Shown: positions 26,957-34,051 of the stretch, piece after piece
Position numbering within the stretch: position 1 is the stretch's first letter
How the letters are laid out: every line of letters begins with the position of its first letter
Assembly (NCBI GenBank): GCA_903923175.1
Contig: CAIXWQ010001303.1
Span: 1-34,051 of the forward strand
Reading direction: 5' to 3'
Length of the DNA stretch: 34,051 nucleotides
Source: an uncultured delta proteobacterium
GTDB lineage: Bacteria; Myxococcota_A; Polyangia; Polyangiales; JADJMO01
Program-made: the position numbers and the translations under genes
The notes under the pieces: generated by a model
What the model was told of the DNA's origin: nothing
What the model saw: only the letters and a program-made list of their open reading frames with translations
Database searches by the model: none

Positions 26957-27663
26957 TGCCGATGGATCCGAGTGAGCTCGTCGCCGCGTGCGAGCGCCTC
27001 TTCGGGCGTGCGTGGCGCGAAGGGGGGATTCGTCTGGAGGCGCTCGAGGCTCGTGCAGTGCAGTCGGCCTTCCGCCAAAGGGCCTTCGAGGTCCATCCCG
27101 ATCGCGCGCAGCTGCTCGGGCGCTCGCCCAGCGAGCTGACGGCCGAGCTTCAGGCAATCGGCGCTGCGCGCGTGACGCTCGAGCGCTTCCTGGCGAACGA
27201 CGCCGCACCGTCGGTACCCGCCGAGCCCACGGAGGCACCGGTCGCCGCGGAGCCGCCGGCGCCCACTCGCCTGTACCGCGGCGCCGTCCCCAGCCGCCCC
27301 CTACGCTTCGGAGAGTTCCTCTACTTCAGCGCTTGGATTTCCCGCGACGAGCTCCGCGACGCCGTCGCTTGGCAGGCCGAGTCGCGACCCAGGTTCGGAG
27401 CGGTCGCGCTGGAGCTCCGGCTGCTCCGTCGCGGTCAGCTCGAGAGACTCCTCGGCGAGGCGCGGCGCCTGCCGATCGGCGAGCACGCGGTGGCGCGAGG
27501 CGTGCTGACGGGTCCGGAGCGGGATCGCGTGCTCGGCGTGCAGCGGCGCGTCCAGGCACCGCTCGGAGGCTACTTCGTCGAGCTCGGGTTGTTGGCCCCG
27601 GGCGAGGTGCGCGAGCAGCTCCGGCGACAGCGTCTGCACAATCGGCGCGCAATGGCGGCTTGA
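26956..27663 (+). CDS. J-domain-like protein with C-terminal GspE/MshE-N-like repeats
   Basis: AVQSAFRQRAFEVHPDRAQLLG (HPD motif); LRFGEFLYFSAWISRDELRDAVAWQAESRPRFGAVALELRLLRRGQLERLL and GGYFVELGLLAPGEVREQLRRQR resemble T2SSE-N repeats. Confidence 0.6.
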   Translation: MPMDPSELVAACERLFGRAWREGGIRLEALEARAVQSAFRQRAFEVHPDRAQLLGRSPSELTAELQAIGAARVTLERFLANDAAPSVPAEPTEAPVAAEPPAPTRLYRGAVPSRPLRFGEFLYFSAWISRDELRDAVAWQAESRPRFGAVALELRLLRRGQLERLLGEARRLPIGEHAVARGVLTGPERDRVLGVQRRVQAPLGGYFVELGLLAPGEVREQLRRQRLHNRRAMAA

Positions 27664-27842
27664 GTAGCCCTCCGCCGAGCTCGACGAGTCGACTCGCAGA
27701 GCCAGCTCCGGCCGTCGCGGGCGAGCGGGCTGCCGAAACGCAGCTGCGGAGACCGTGACCGTCGGAAGGTCGTGCGAAGAGCTCGAGCCACTTCGGCGTC
27801 GCTCGGCGGGAGATTGGCAGAGAGCGGCCAAGTTCGGCACTG

Positions 27843-28841
27843 CTACGCCCCGATCGCCAGCACCGCCGCGCCACGCACCTCGCCGCGCCGGAGCCGATCG
27901 AGCGCCTCGTTCGCCTGCGCCAGCGCGAACGGCTCGATCTCGGTCACCACCGGGACCTGCGCCGCGAGCGCGAGGAACTCCTCCGCGTCGGCGCGCGTGA
28001 GGTTCGCCACCGAGCGCACGCTGCGCTCGCCCCAGAGCAGCTCGTAGGGGAACGACGGCACGTCGCTCATGTGGATCCCGCCGCACACCACCACGCCGCC
28101 ACGCTCGACCGCCGCGAGCGCGCGCGGCACCAGCGCGCCCACCGGCGCGAAGACGATCGCGGCGTCGAGCGGCACCGGCGGCGTCTCGTCGGACGCGCCC
28201 GCCCACGTCGCGCCGAGCTCGCGCGCGAACGCCTGCGCGCTCGCGTCGCCGGCGCGGGTGAAGGCGTAGACCTCGCGCCCCTGCCAGCGCGCGACCTGCG
28301 CGACGAGGTGCGCGGCCGCGCCGAAGCCGTAGATGCCGAGGCGACGCGCGTCGCCGCAGAAGCGGAGCGAGCGGTAGCCGATCAGCCCGGCGCAGAGCAG
28401 CGGGGCGGCGTGCAGATCGTCGAGCGCGTCGGGGAGCGCGAAGGCGTAGCGCGCGTCGACGATGGCGCTCTCGGCGTAGCCGCCGTCGCGCGTGTAGCCG
28501 GTGAATTCGGCCTCGGCGCAGAGGTTCTCGCGCCCGCTCGCGCAGAACGCGCAGGCGCCGCAGGTCCACCCGAGCCACGGCACGCCCACGCGCGCGCCCG
28601 GCGCGAAGCGCTCGCTCCCCGCGCCCGGGCTCCCGAGCTCGGACACGATGCCGACGATCTCGTGCCCGATCACGAGCGGCAGCTTCGGGTGCGCGAGCTC
28701 GCCGTCGACCACGTGGAGATCGGTCCGGCAGACGGCGCACGCGCGCACGTCGATCGTGATCTCGCCGGGGCCGGGGGCGCGCAGGGCGATCTCCGCCTCG
28801 CGGAGCGGGCGTCCCGGGGCGTCGAGGAGCATGGCGCGCAT
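27843..28841 (-). CDS. Zinc-dependent alcohol dehydrogenase family protein
   Basis: 332 aa; ACAVCRTDLHVVDGEL, VIGHEIVGIV, GWTCGACAFCASGRENLC (structural Zn), GIYGFGAAAHLVAQVAR (nucleotide binding). Confidence 0.93.
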   Translation of the reverse strand: MRAMLLDAPGRPLREAEIALRAPGPGEITIDVRACAVCRTDLHVVDGELAHPKLPLVIGHEIVGIVSELGSPGAGSERFAPGARVGVPWLGWTCGACAFCASGRENLCAEAEFTGYTRDGGYAESAIVDARYAFALPDALDDLHAAPLLCAGLIGYRSLRFCGDARRLGIYGFGAAAHLVAQVARWQGREVYAFTRAGDASAQAFARELGATWAGASDETPPVPLDAAIVFAPVGALVPRALAAVERGGVVVCGGIHMSDVPSFPYELLWGERSVRSVANLTRADAEEFLALAAQVPVVTEIEPFALAQANEALDRLRRGEVRGAAVLAIGA

Positions 28842-28989
28842 GCCGCATTGTCCGCCCGGCGGCGAGGGAAGGGGAGCGGCGTCGAGCTCGGTGCGCGCGC
28901 TGCGCCCGCTGCGCGCGCTTCCGCCGATGCGCCCGCAGCTGCGTCGAGCGTCGACGCGCGGCGCGCTCGCTGGCACACGAGCCGGCGCG

Positions 28990-29400
28990 ATGGAGACCTC
29001 GACCGAAGCCGGCGATCGCCGCAAGACCCTGATCCTCGTCGGCGTCCTCGTGGCGCTCTTCGTGCTCGCGCTCCTGCTCGTGCGCCGCGCGGCCACCGAC
29101 GTCGGCGCCGATCAGACCAACGGCGCGTCTGGCGCGAGCGCGGGCGCCGTCGGCGCGCAGCCGCCTTTCGACGCCGGGCCGCTCCTTCCGGACGCCGTGC
29201 CCGAGGTGGCGCTCGGCGTGGCGGTGGGCGTCCCGCGTCCGCCTCCGCCGATCGCCTTCGATGCCGGCGTCGCAGCGCTGGCGCCCGACGCCGCGTCCGA
29301 CGCGCCCAAGTGCATCCCCGAGTCCAAGAAGGAGCTCTGCGGCGACGGCGTCGACAACAACTGCAACGGTCAGATCGACGAAGGGTGCGAGCGTCGCTGA
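28990..29400 (+). CDS. Single-pass membrane protein with MopE-type metal-binding motif
   Basis: TM helix TLILVGVLVALFVLALLLV and C-terminal CGDGVDNNCNGQIDEGCERR. Confidence 0.75.
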   Translation: METSTEAGDRRKTLILVGVLVALFVLALLLVRRAATDVGADQTNGASGASAGAVGAQPPFDAGPLLPDAVPEVALGVAVGVPRPPPPIAFDAGVAALAPDAASDAPKCIPESKKELCGDGVDNNCNGQIDEGCERR

Positions 29401-29428
29401 GGCGCCCGCTCGCCGAGGGCGCGCCGGC

Positions 29429-29938
29429 TCAGCCCTTCTTCGGCCCGACCAGCGTTCGCAGCGTCGCGCGCGCGACCGTCTCGCCCCGCGTGTCGACCAT
29501 GTCGACGACCACCGGATACTCCTGCCGCTCGCTCGTGGCTGGGACGGGGCAGTCGCACACGCCGCGGATCGTTCCGCGCGCCTTCTTCAGGTAGTCGATC
29601 GACATGCCGGCCACGATGAAGCGCGCGTCGTCCGGGAGCGAGTAGGCGAGCGCGACGTTGCCGGTGAGCTCGGCGAGGTTCGCGAGCGCGATCGCGTGCA
29701 CGCAGTCGAGGTGATTGCGTACGCCGCGCCGGTCGGCGAGCACGACCTCGGAGTGCCCCTTGCGCAGCACGTCGACCTTGGCGCCGATCGTCCCGGTGTA
29801 CGGCGCGGCGAGGCCGATCGCGCGGCTGAAGAGCGCGCGGCCGCCGGGCAATCGCGCCACCCGATCCCAGAGATCGCGAAGGACGTTCTTGCGTGACGAG
29901 GTGAGCGACGAGAGCGAGAACCCTTCGAGCACCGACAT
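29429..29938 (-). CDS. Hotdog-fold thioesterase-like protein (DUF4442 type)
   Basis: GTIGAKVDVLRKGHSEVVLADRRGVRNHLDCVHAIALANLAELTGNVAL...FIVAGMSIDYLKKARGTI; start at MSVLEG or at 29959. Confidence 0.75.
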   Translation of the reverse strand: MSVLEGFSLSSLTSSRKNVLRDLWDRVARLPGGRALFSRAIGLAAPYTGTIGAKVDVLRKGHSEVVLADRRGVRNHLDCVHAIALANLAELTGNVALAYSLPDDARFIVAGMSIDYLKKARGTIRGVCDCPVPATSERQEYPVVVDMVDTRGETVARATLRTLVGPKKG

Positions 29939-29990
29939 CGATGGAGCGTAGCGTGACACGTCGCGTTACGTCGAGTAGCCTGGAACAGAC

Positions 29991-30791
29991 GTGGCCGTTC
30001 TCCGCCGCATCGCCAGCGTTCTCGCCCTCGCCGCCATCGTCGCTGCCCCCGCAGGCTGCTCGCTCGGCGTCACCGGGCTCGGCGCCGATTCGGTCGAGGA
30101 CGATGCGGCGATCGCCGCCGACGACGCGACGACCGACGACGCGACGACCGAGGACGCGTCGATCGACGTCGCCGCGGCCGACGCCGAATCCGCAGCCGAC
30201 GCCGCGGCCGAAGCCGCAGCCGAAGTCGATGCCGCGGCCGACGTCGAGCCCGACGCCGAGCCCGACGCCGTCGTGTCGTTGCCGGTCGTCGCGCGGCTCA
30301 ACCTCGACGGCGCCGCGCTCGACGGCGTCGATTTCCCCGGCCACTGGACCGCCGCGCCGGTGCCGGGCCCGTGCGGCCCCAGCCACTACGAGAACAGCCC
30401 CGTGCACGGCACGCTCGACCCCGGGCTCTTCACCGGCGAGGCCTACGGCAACCCGCTCAAGTGCGCCGTCGGCGGCGGCACGTTGCCGCACGGGACCTAT
30501 CGCGTGCGCCTCTACTTCGCCGAGCTCTTCTGGGGGCCCGGCTGCCCCGGCGGCGGCGCGGGGCCCGGCTCGCGGCTCTTCTCCGTCGCGCTCGAGGGCA
30601 AGACGGTGCTCACCGACTTCGACATTTTCGTCGCGACCGGCGGCTGCCTCGCGAGCAAGACCTCCGCCGCGGGCGCGCCCGTCGTGCAGACCTTCGACGT
30701 GACCGTCAACGACGGCACGCTCGATCTCGTCGGCACCCCGACCAAGGACAACGCGAAGCTGTCCGCGATCGAGGTGCTCGGGCCGCTGTGA
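29991..30791 (+). CDS. Lipoprotein with acidic Asp/Ala/Thr linker and malectin-like domain
   Basis: GTG start; MAVLRRIASVLALAAIVAAPAGC lipobox; RLNLDGAALDGVDFPGHW...YRVRLYFAELFWG...RLFSVALEGKTVLTDFDIFVATGG. Confidence 0.75.
   Translation: MAVLRRIASVLALAAIVAAPAGCSLGVTGLGADSVEDDAAIAADDATTDDATTEDASIDVAAADAESAADAAAEAAAEVDAAADVEPDAEPDAVVSLPVVARLNLDGAALDGVDFPGHWTAAPVPGPCGPSHYENSPVHGTLDPGLFTGEAYGNPLKCAVGGGTLPHGTYRVRLYFAELFWGPGCPGGGAGPGSRLFSVALEGKTVLTDFDIFVATGGCLASKTSAAGAPVVQTFDVTVNDGTLDLVGTPTKDNAKLSAIEVLGPL
30120..30149. repeat. Perfect 15-nt tandem duplication (GACGACGCGACGACC x2) in the lipoprotein linker
   Basis: 30120-30134 identical to 30135-30149, followed by a degenerate third copy; encodes DDATTDDATTEDAS. 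Confidence 0.8.
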
Positions 30792-32426
30792 CTACTTCCC
30801 GATCAGCATCTCTCCGAACGAAGCCCGCAGCTTGCTCTTGAGGAATTTCCCCGTGCTCGTGCGGGGGATCTGCTGCACGAACACGAACGCGTCGGGCATC
30901 CAGAACTTCGCGAAGTGCCCCTCGAGGTGCGTGCGCAGCTCCTCCTCGCTCGCGCTCTGACCGGGCTTCAGCACGATCGCCGCGATCGGCCGCTCGTCCC
31001 ACTTCTCGTGGCGCCCGGCGAACACCGCCGACTCGAGCACCGCGGGGTGGCTCATGAGCGCGTTCTCGAGCTGCACCGAGCTGATCCACTCGCCGCCGCT
31101 CTTGATCACGTCCTTCGAGCGGTCGGTGATCCGCACGTACCCCTCGGCGTCGATCGTCACCACGTCGCCGGTCTTGAACCAGCCGTCGGCGGTGAAGCGA
31201 TCGCTCCCCTCGTCGCTGAAGTACGCCTTGGCGACGAACGGCCCGCGCACCTCGAGCTCGCCCATCGTCTCGCCGTCCCACGGCAGGATCTTGCCGGCCT
31301 CGTCGGCGTGCCGCTGCTCCACGAACGGCACCGCGTAGCCCTGCGTCGAGCGGATCCGGAGCTCCTGCGCCGGGTCGCCCGCGAGCGACGACTTCACGCG
31401 CGCCAGCGTGCCGAGCGGGTTCGTCTCGGTCATCCCCCACGCGTGCGTGATCACCACGCCGTGCCGCTCGGCGAACCCCTGGATCATCGACGGGGGCGCC
31501 GCCGCGCCGCCGATCACGGTCGTGCGCACGTGGCCGAGGTTCCACTTGCCCTGCTCGGCGTCGAGCATCGCCAGGATGCCGAGCCAGATCGTCGGCACGC
31601 CCGCCGCGATCGTCACCTTCTCGTCCTGCATCAGCTCGAGGATCGACTTCGCGTCGAGGTGCGGCCCCGGGAACACCAGGTTCGAGCCGGCCATCACGGC
31701 CGCGTACGGCAGCCCCCACGCCGCCGCGTGGAACATGGGGACCACCGGCAGCACCACGTCGCGCTCGCCGACCGCGAGCGAGTCGGCCATGCACGCCACG
31801 ATCGTGTGCATCACCATCGAGCGGTGCGAGTACACGACCCCCTTCGGGTTCCCCGTGGTGCCGCTCGTGTAACAGATCATCGAGGCCGCGTTCTCGTCGA
31901 GCCGCGGGAACTCGAACGCGTCCGAGCAGGGCTCGAGGAGCGCCTCGTACTCCGCGTCCTCCGGCGGCACGGCGGGATCGCCCTCGTCGCGCATGACCAC
32001 GACCTTGCGGATCCACGGCACCTCGTGCCGGAACTTGTCGAGCAGCGGCAGCAGCGTCGCGTCGGCGAAGACCCACTTGTCCTCGGCGTGGCGCGCGATG
32101 TACGCGATCTCGGTCGGGTGCAGGCGCAGGTTGAGGGTGTGGATCACCGCGCCGATCGCCGGCACCGCGAGGTAGAGCTCGAGGTGTCGATGATGGTTCC
32201 ATGCGAGCGTCGCCACGCGGTCGCCCGGCTTCACCCCCATGGCCACGAGCGCGTTGGCGAGCTTGCGCACGCGCTTCATCAGCTCCGCGTACGACACGCG
32301 GTTCAGGGCGCGGTTCGCCTGGCGACTCACCACCTCGCTCTTCGGGAAGAAGCGCGCCGCGCGCTCCACGAGGTGCGTGAGCGTCAGCGGGTAATCCATC
32401 ATCCGGCCGGGAAGCGTCGCGAGCAT
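30792..32426 (-). CDS. Long/medium-chain acyl-CoA synthetase (AMP-binding)
   Basis: 544 aa; ICYTSGTTGNPKGVVYSHRS (AMP-binding motif), VITHAWGMTETNPLG, GWFKTGDVVTIDAEGYVRITDRSKDVIKSGGEWIS. Confidence 0.95.
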   Translation of the reverse strand: MLATLPGRMMDYPLTLTHLVERAARFFPKSEVVSRQANRALNRVSYAELMKRVRKLANALVAMGVKPGDRVATLAWNHHRHLELYLAVPAIGAVIHTLNLRLHPTEIAYIARHAEDKWVFADATLLPLLDKFRHEVPWIRKVVVMRDEGDPAVPPEDAEYEALLEPCSDAFEFPRLDENAASMICYTSGTTGNPKGVVYSHRSMVMHTIVACMADSLAVGERDVVLPVVPMFHAAAWGLPYAAVMAGSNLVFPGPHLDAKSILELMQDEKVTIAAGVPTIWLGILAMLDAEQGKWNLGHVRTTVIGGAAAPPSMIQGFAERHGVVITHAWGMTETNPLGTLARVKSSLAGDPAQELRIRSTQGYAVPFVEQRHADEAGKILPWDGETMGELEVRGPFVAKAYFSDEGSDRFTADGWFKTGDVVTIDAEGYVRITDRSKDVIKSGGEWISSVQLENALMSHPAVLESAVFAGRHEKWDERPIAAIVLKPGQSASEEELRTHLEGHFAKFWMPDAFVFVQQIPRTSTGKFLKSKLRASFGEMLIGK

Positions 32427-32514
32427 CGGCTGTCCTCCTCTGGGTCGAGCGACCCGAAAGGAGAGCAGAGCTGCCGCGCTTCGTCATGACGCGCTGGGGC
32501 GCGCGTCAGGGCTG

Positions 32515-33717
32515 CTACGCCGGCGTCGGCTTCGCGGAGAACTTGCCCGAGCCCCAGCGGACCGCGAGGAGCCCCAGCGTGGCGGCGATCCCCGACGACC
32601 AAGCCCACGCACCGAGCCGCCCGTGCCCGAGCCAGAAGCCGCCGAGCGCCGGCGCGAACACCGCCTCGAGCGAGCCGAGCGACTGCATGATGCCGAGGGC
32701 GGTCCCCTGCTCGCGGGCCGAGGCCGACTGGCTCACCAGGCTGGTGAGCGCGGGGCGCAGCACGCCGGTGCTGAACGCCGACACGCTCGCCACGACGAGC
32801 AACGAGCCGGTGCCGTGGGCGAACGGCAGGCCGAAGTAGCCGATCACCGCGCACAGGAAGCCCGACCAGACGAGCGCCGCGTCGCCGAGCTTCTTCGATA
32901 GCCGGCCGATCAGCCCGCCCTGGATGAGGATCCCGAGGAAGCCCACGTACGCGAAGACGTAGCCGACCTCGCGCGGGCCGAACGCGTGCCCCTTCCACGT
33001 GTACGAGCGCTCGGCGAAGAGCGCGAACCCCGACGTGAAGAGCGAGAAGGCGAACTGGAAGAGGAAGAACTGCGCGAGCAGCCCGCCGAGCACCGGCCGC
33101 TTGAGGAACGTCGCGTAGGTCTCGAGCGCGAACGGGCTCGGCCTCCGCCCTGCGGGGCCCGGGTCGCTCCCTTCGTGATGGATCTTCGGCGGGCCGCCTT
33201 CGAGCAGCGTCGCGGTGGCGATGATGCTCGTGAGCGAGAGGCCGGCGGCGAGGTAGATCGGCGCGTTGAGCCCGTAGCGCGCGAGCTCGCCGGTGACCCA
33301 CGGCCCGATGAAGAAGCCGACCCCGAACGCGATGCCGATCAGCGCGAAGCGCTTGGTGCGCAGGTGCGGCGGCGTGCGATCGGAGATCCATGCCTGCGCG
33401 AGCGACAGGTTGCCCGCGGTGAGGCCGTCGATCACGCGCGCCACGTAGAGCATCCACAGCGACGACGCGCGCGCCATCAGGAGCAGCCCGATCAGCGTGC
33501 CGACCTGGCTCACGAGCAGCATCGGCTTGCGCCCGAAGCGATCGGAGAGCTGCCCGAGCACGGGCGACGAGATCAGCGAGCACGCCGCGAACACCGACAC
33601 GAGCAGCGTCGCCTGCAGCGGCGTCGCTCCGAACGACTCGGAGTAGATCGCGAGCAGCGGGATGACGAGCGTCAGCGCGAAGACGTCGACGAGGACGATG
33701 AGGAAGATCGGGAGCAT
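32515..33717 (-). CDS. MFS transporter
   Basis: Multiple TM helices; GQLSDRFGRKPMLL loop 2-3 motif; start at MLPIFLIVLVDVFALTLVIPLL preferred over extended ORF. Confidence 0.92.
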   Translation of the reverse strand: MLPIFLIVLVDVFALTLVIPLLAIYSESFGATPLQATLLVSVFAACSLISSPVLGQLSDRFGRKPMLLVSQVGTLIGLLLMARASSLWMLYVARVIDGLTAGNLSLAQAWISDRTPPHLRTKRFALIGIAFGVGFFIGPWVTGELARYGLNAPIYLAAGLSLTSIIATATLLEGGPPKIHHEGSDPGPAGRRPSPFALETYATFLKRPVLGGLLAQFFLFQFAFSLFTSGFALFAERSYTWKGHAFGPREVGYVFAYVGFLGILIQGGLIGRLSKKLGDAALVWSGFLCAVIGYFGLPFAHGTGSLLVVASVSAFSTGVLRPALTSLVSQSASAREQGTALGIMQSLGSLEAVFAPALGGFWLGHGRLGAWAWSSGIAATLGLLAVRWGSGKFSAKPTPA

Positions 33718-34051
33718 GGGTGGGGACGCGAGGCCTTCGATCGGCTGTGTACTCTCGAGCCGCCCCGAAAGCTCGTGCGCTCCCGGGCTCGCGTCCGCGA
33801 TCGAGCTCCGGTTAGAAGCCGGAGATCGTCCGAGCGCTCGTACGGACGACCGATCGCCGATTCGCCCGGCCGTTCGCCACAGGTTCGGCAACCGTCGTCG
33901 CGGCGGCCGTCGTCGAACCCCGGTTGAAACCTCATCATCCGCCACGATCTCGCCGTCCCCACGATCGTTTTCCGTGAACAAAGAATCGGACAGGCGTGGG
34001 CTTTCGCCGAGCGGTGCAGCCGGTCGATGGTCGGCGGGATGCGAGGCGAGA

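Noticed and set aside
33718-33981. N-terminal extension of the MFS ORF
   Set aside because: The first TM helix begins at MLPIFLIVLVDVF (33717); the upstream translation is low-complexity and contains hairpins typical of noncoding sequence.
1-34051. CRISPR arrays, tRNA/rRNA genes, transposases or integrases
   Set aside because: No regularly spaced repeats, RNA-gene signatures or mobile-element proteins were recognised by eye; a tRNAscan/Infernal run was not possible.

Overview
High-GC window, probably from Myxococcota: it encodes a MYXO-CTERM-like C-terminus, a MopE-type metal-binding motif and Asp/Ala-rich lipoproteins. The centrepiece is a colinear plus-strand chemosensory cluster at about 13635-26891. 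Its order is: soluble double-tip MCP, triple-CheW protein, CheB, HEAT-repeat protein, CheR, CheY, STAS protein, CheY, a divergent MCP-derived protein, an RsbT/RsbW-like HATPase, and a CheA with two Hpt domains. No transmembrane receptor is encoded in it. The most notable points are: (i) two different proteins that each appear to carry two MCP-type hairpin tips, one degenerate with a CheZ-like DxxxQ motif and an NVELF C-terminus; (ii) an STAS + RsbT-like pair inside a che operon; (iii) a helical insertion splitting the second CheW domain; (iv) a strong in-frame internal Shine-Dalgarno/ATG that would release a stand-alone CheW; (v) an 18-bp hairpin between cheW and cheB. Flanking genes include a Kelch/Cys-rich surface lipoprotein that runs off the left edge and is absent from the supplied ORF track, an HPF-like protein, a GH18-like lipoprotein, MarC, a DUF1801/YdeI-like protein, a hybrid histidine kinase, an XRE regulator, a J-domain protein, a Zn-alcohol dehydrogenase, a hotdog thioesterase, a malectin-like lipoprotein, an acyl-CoA synthetase and an MFS transporter. 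All assignments come from reading translations by eye; no database search was run.
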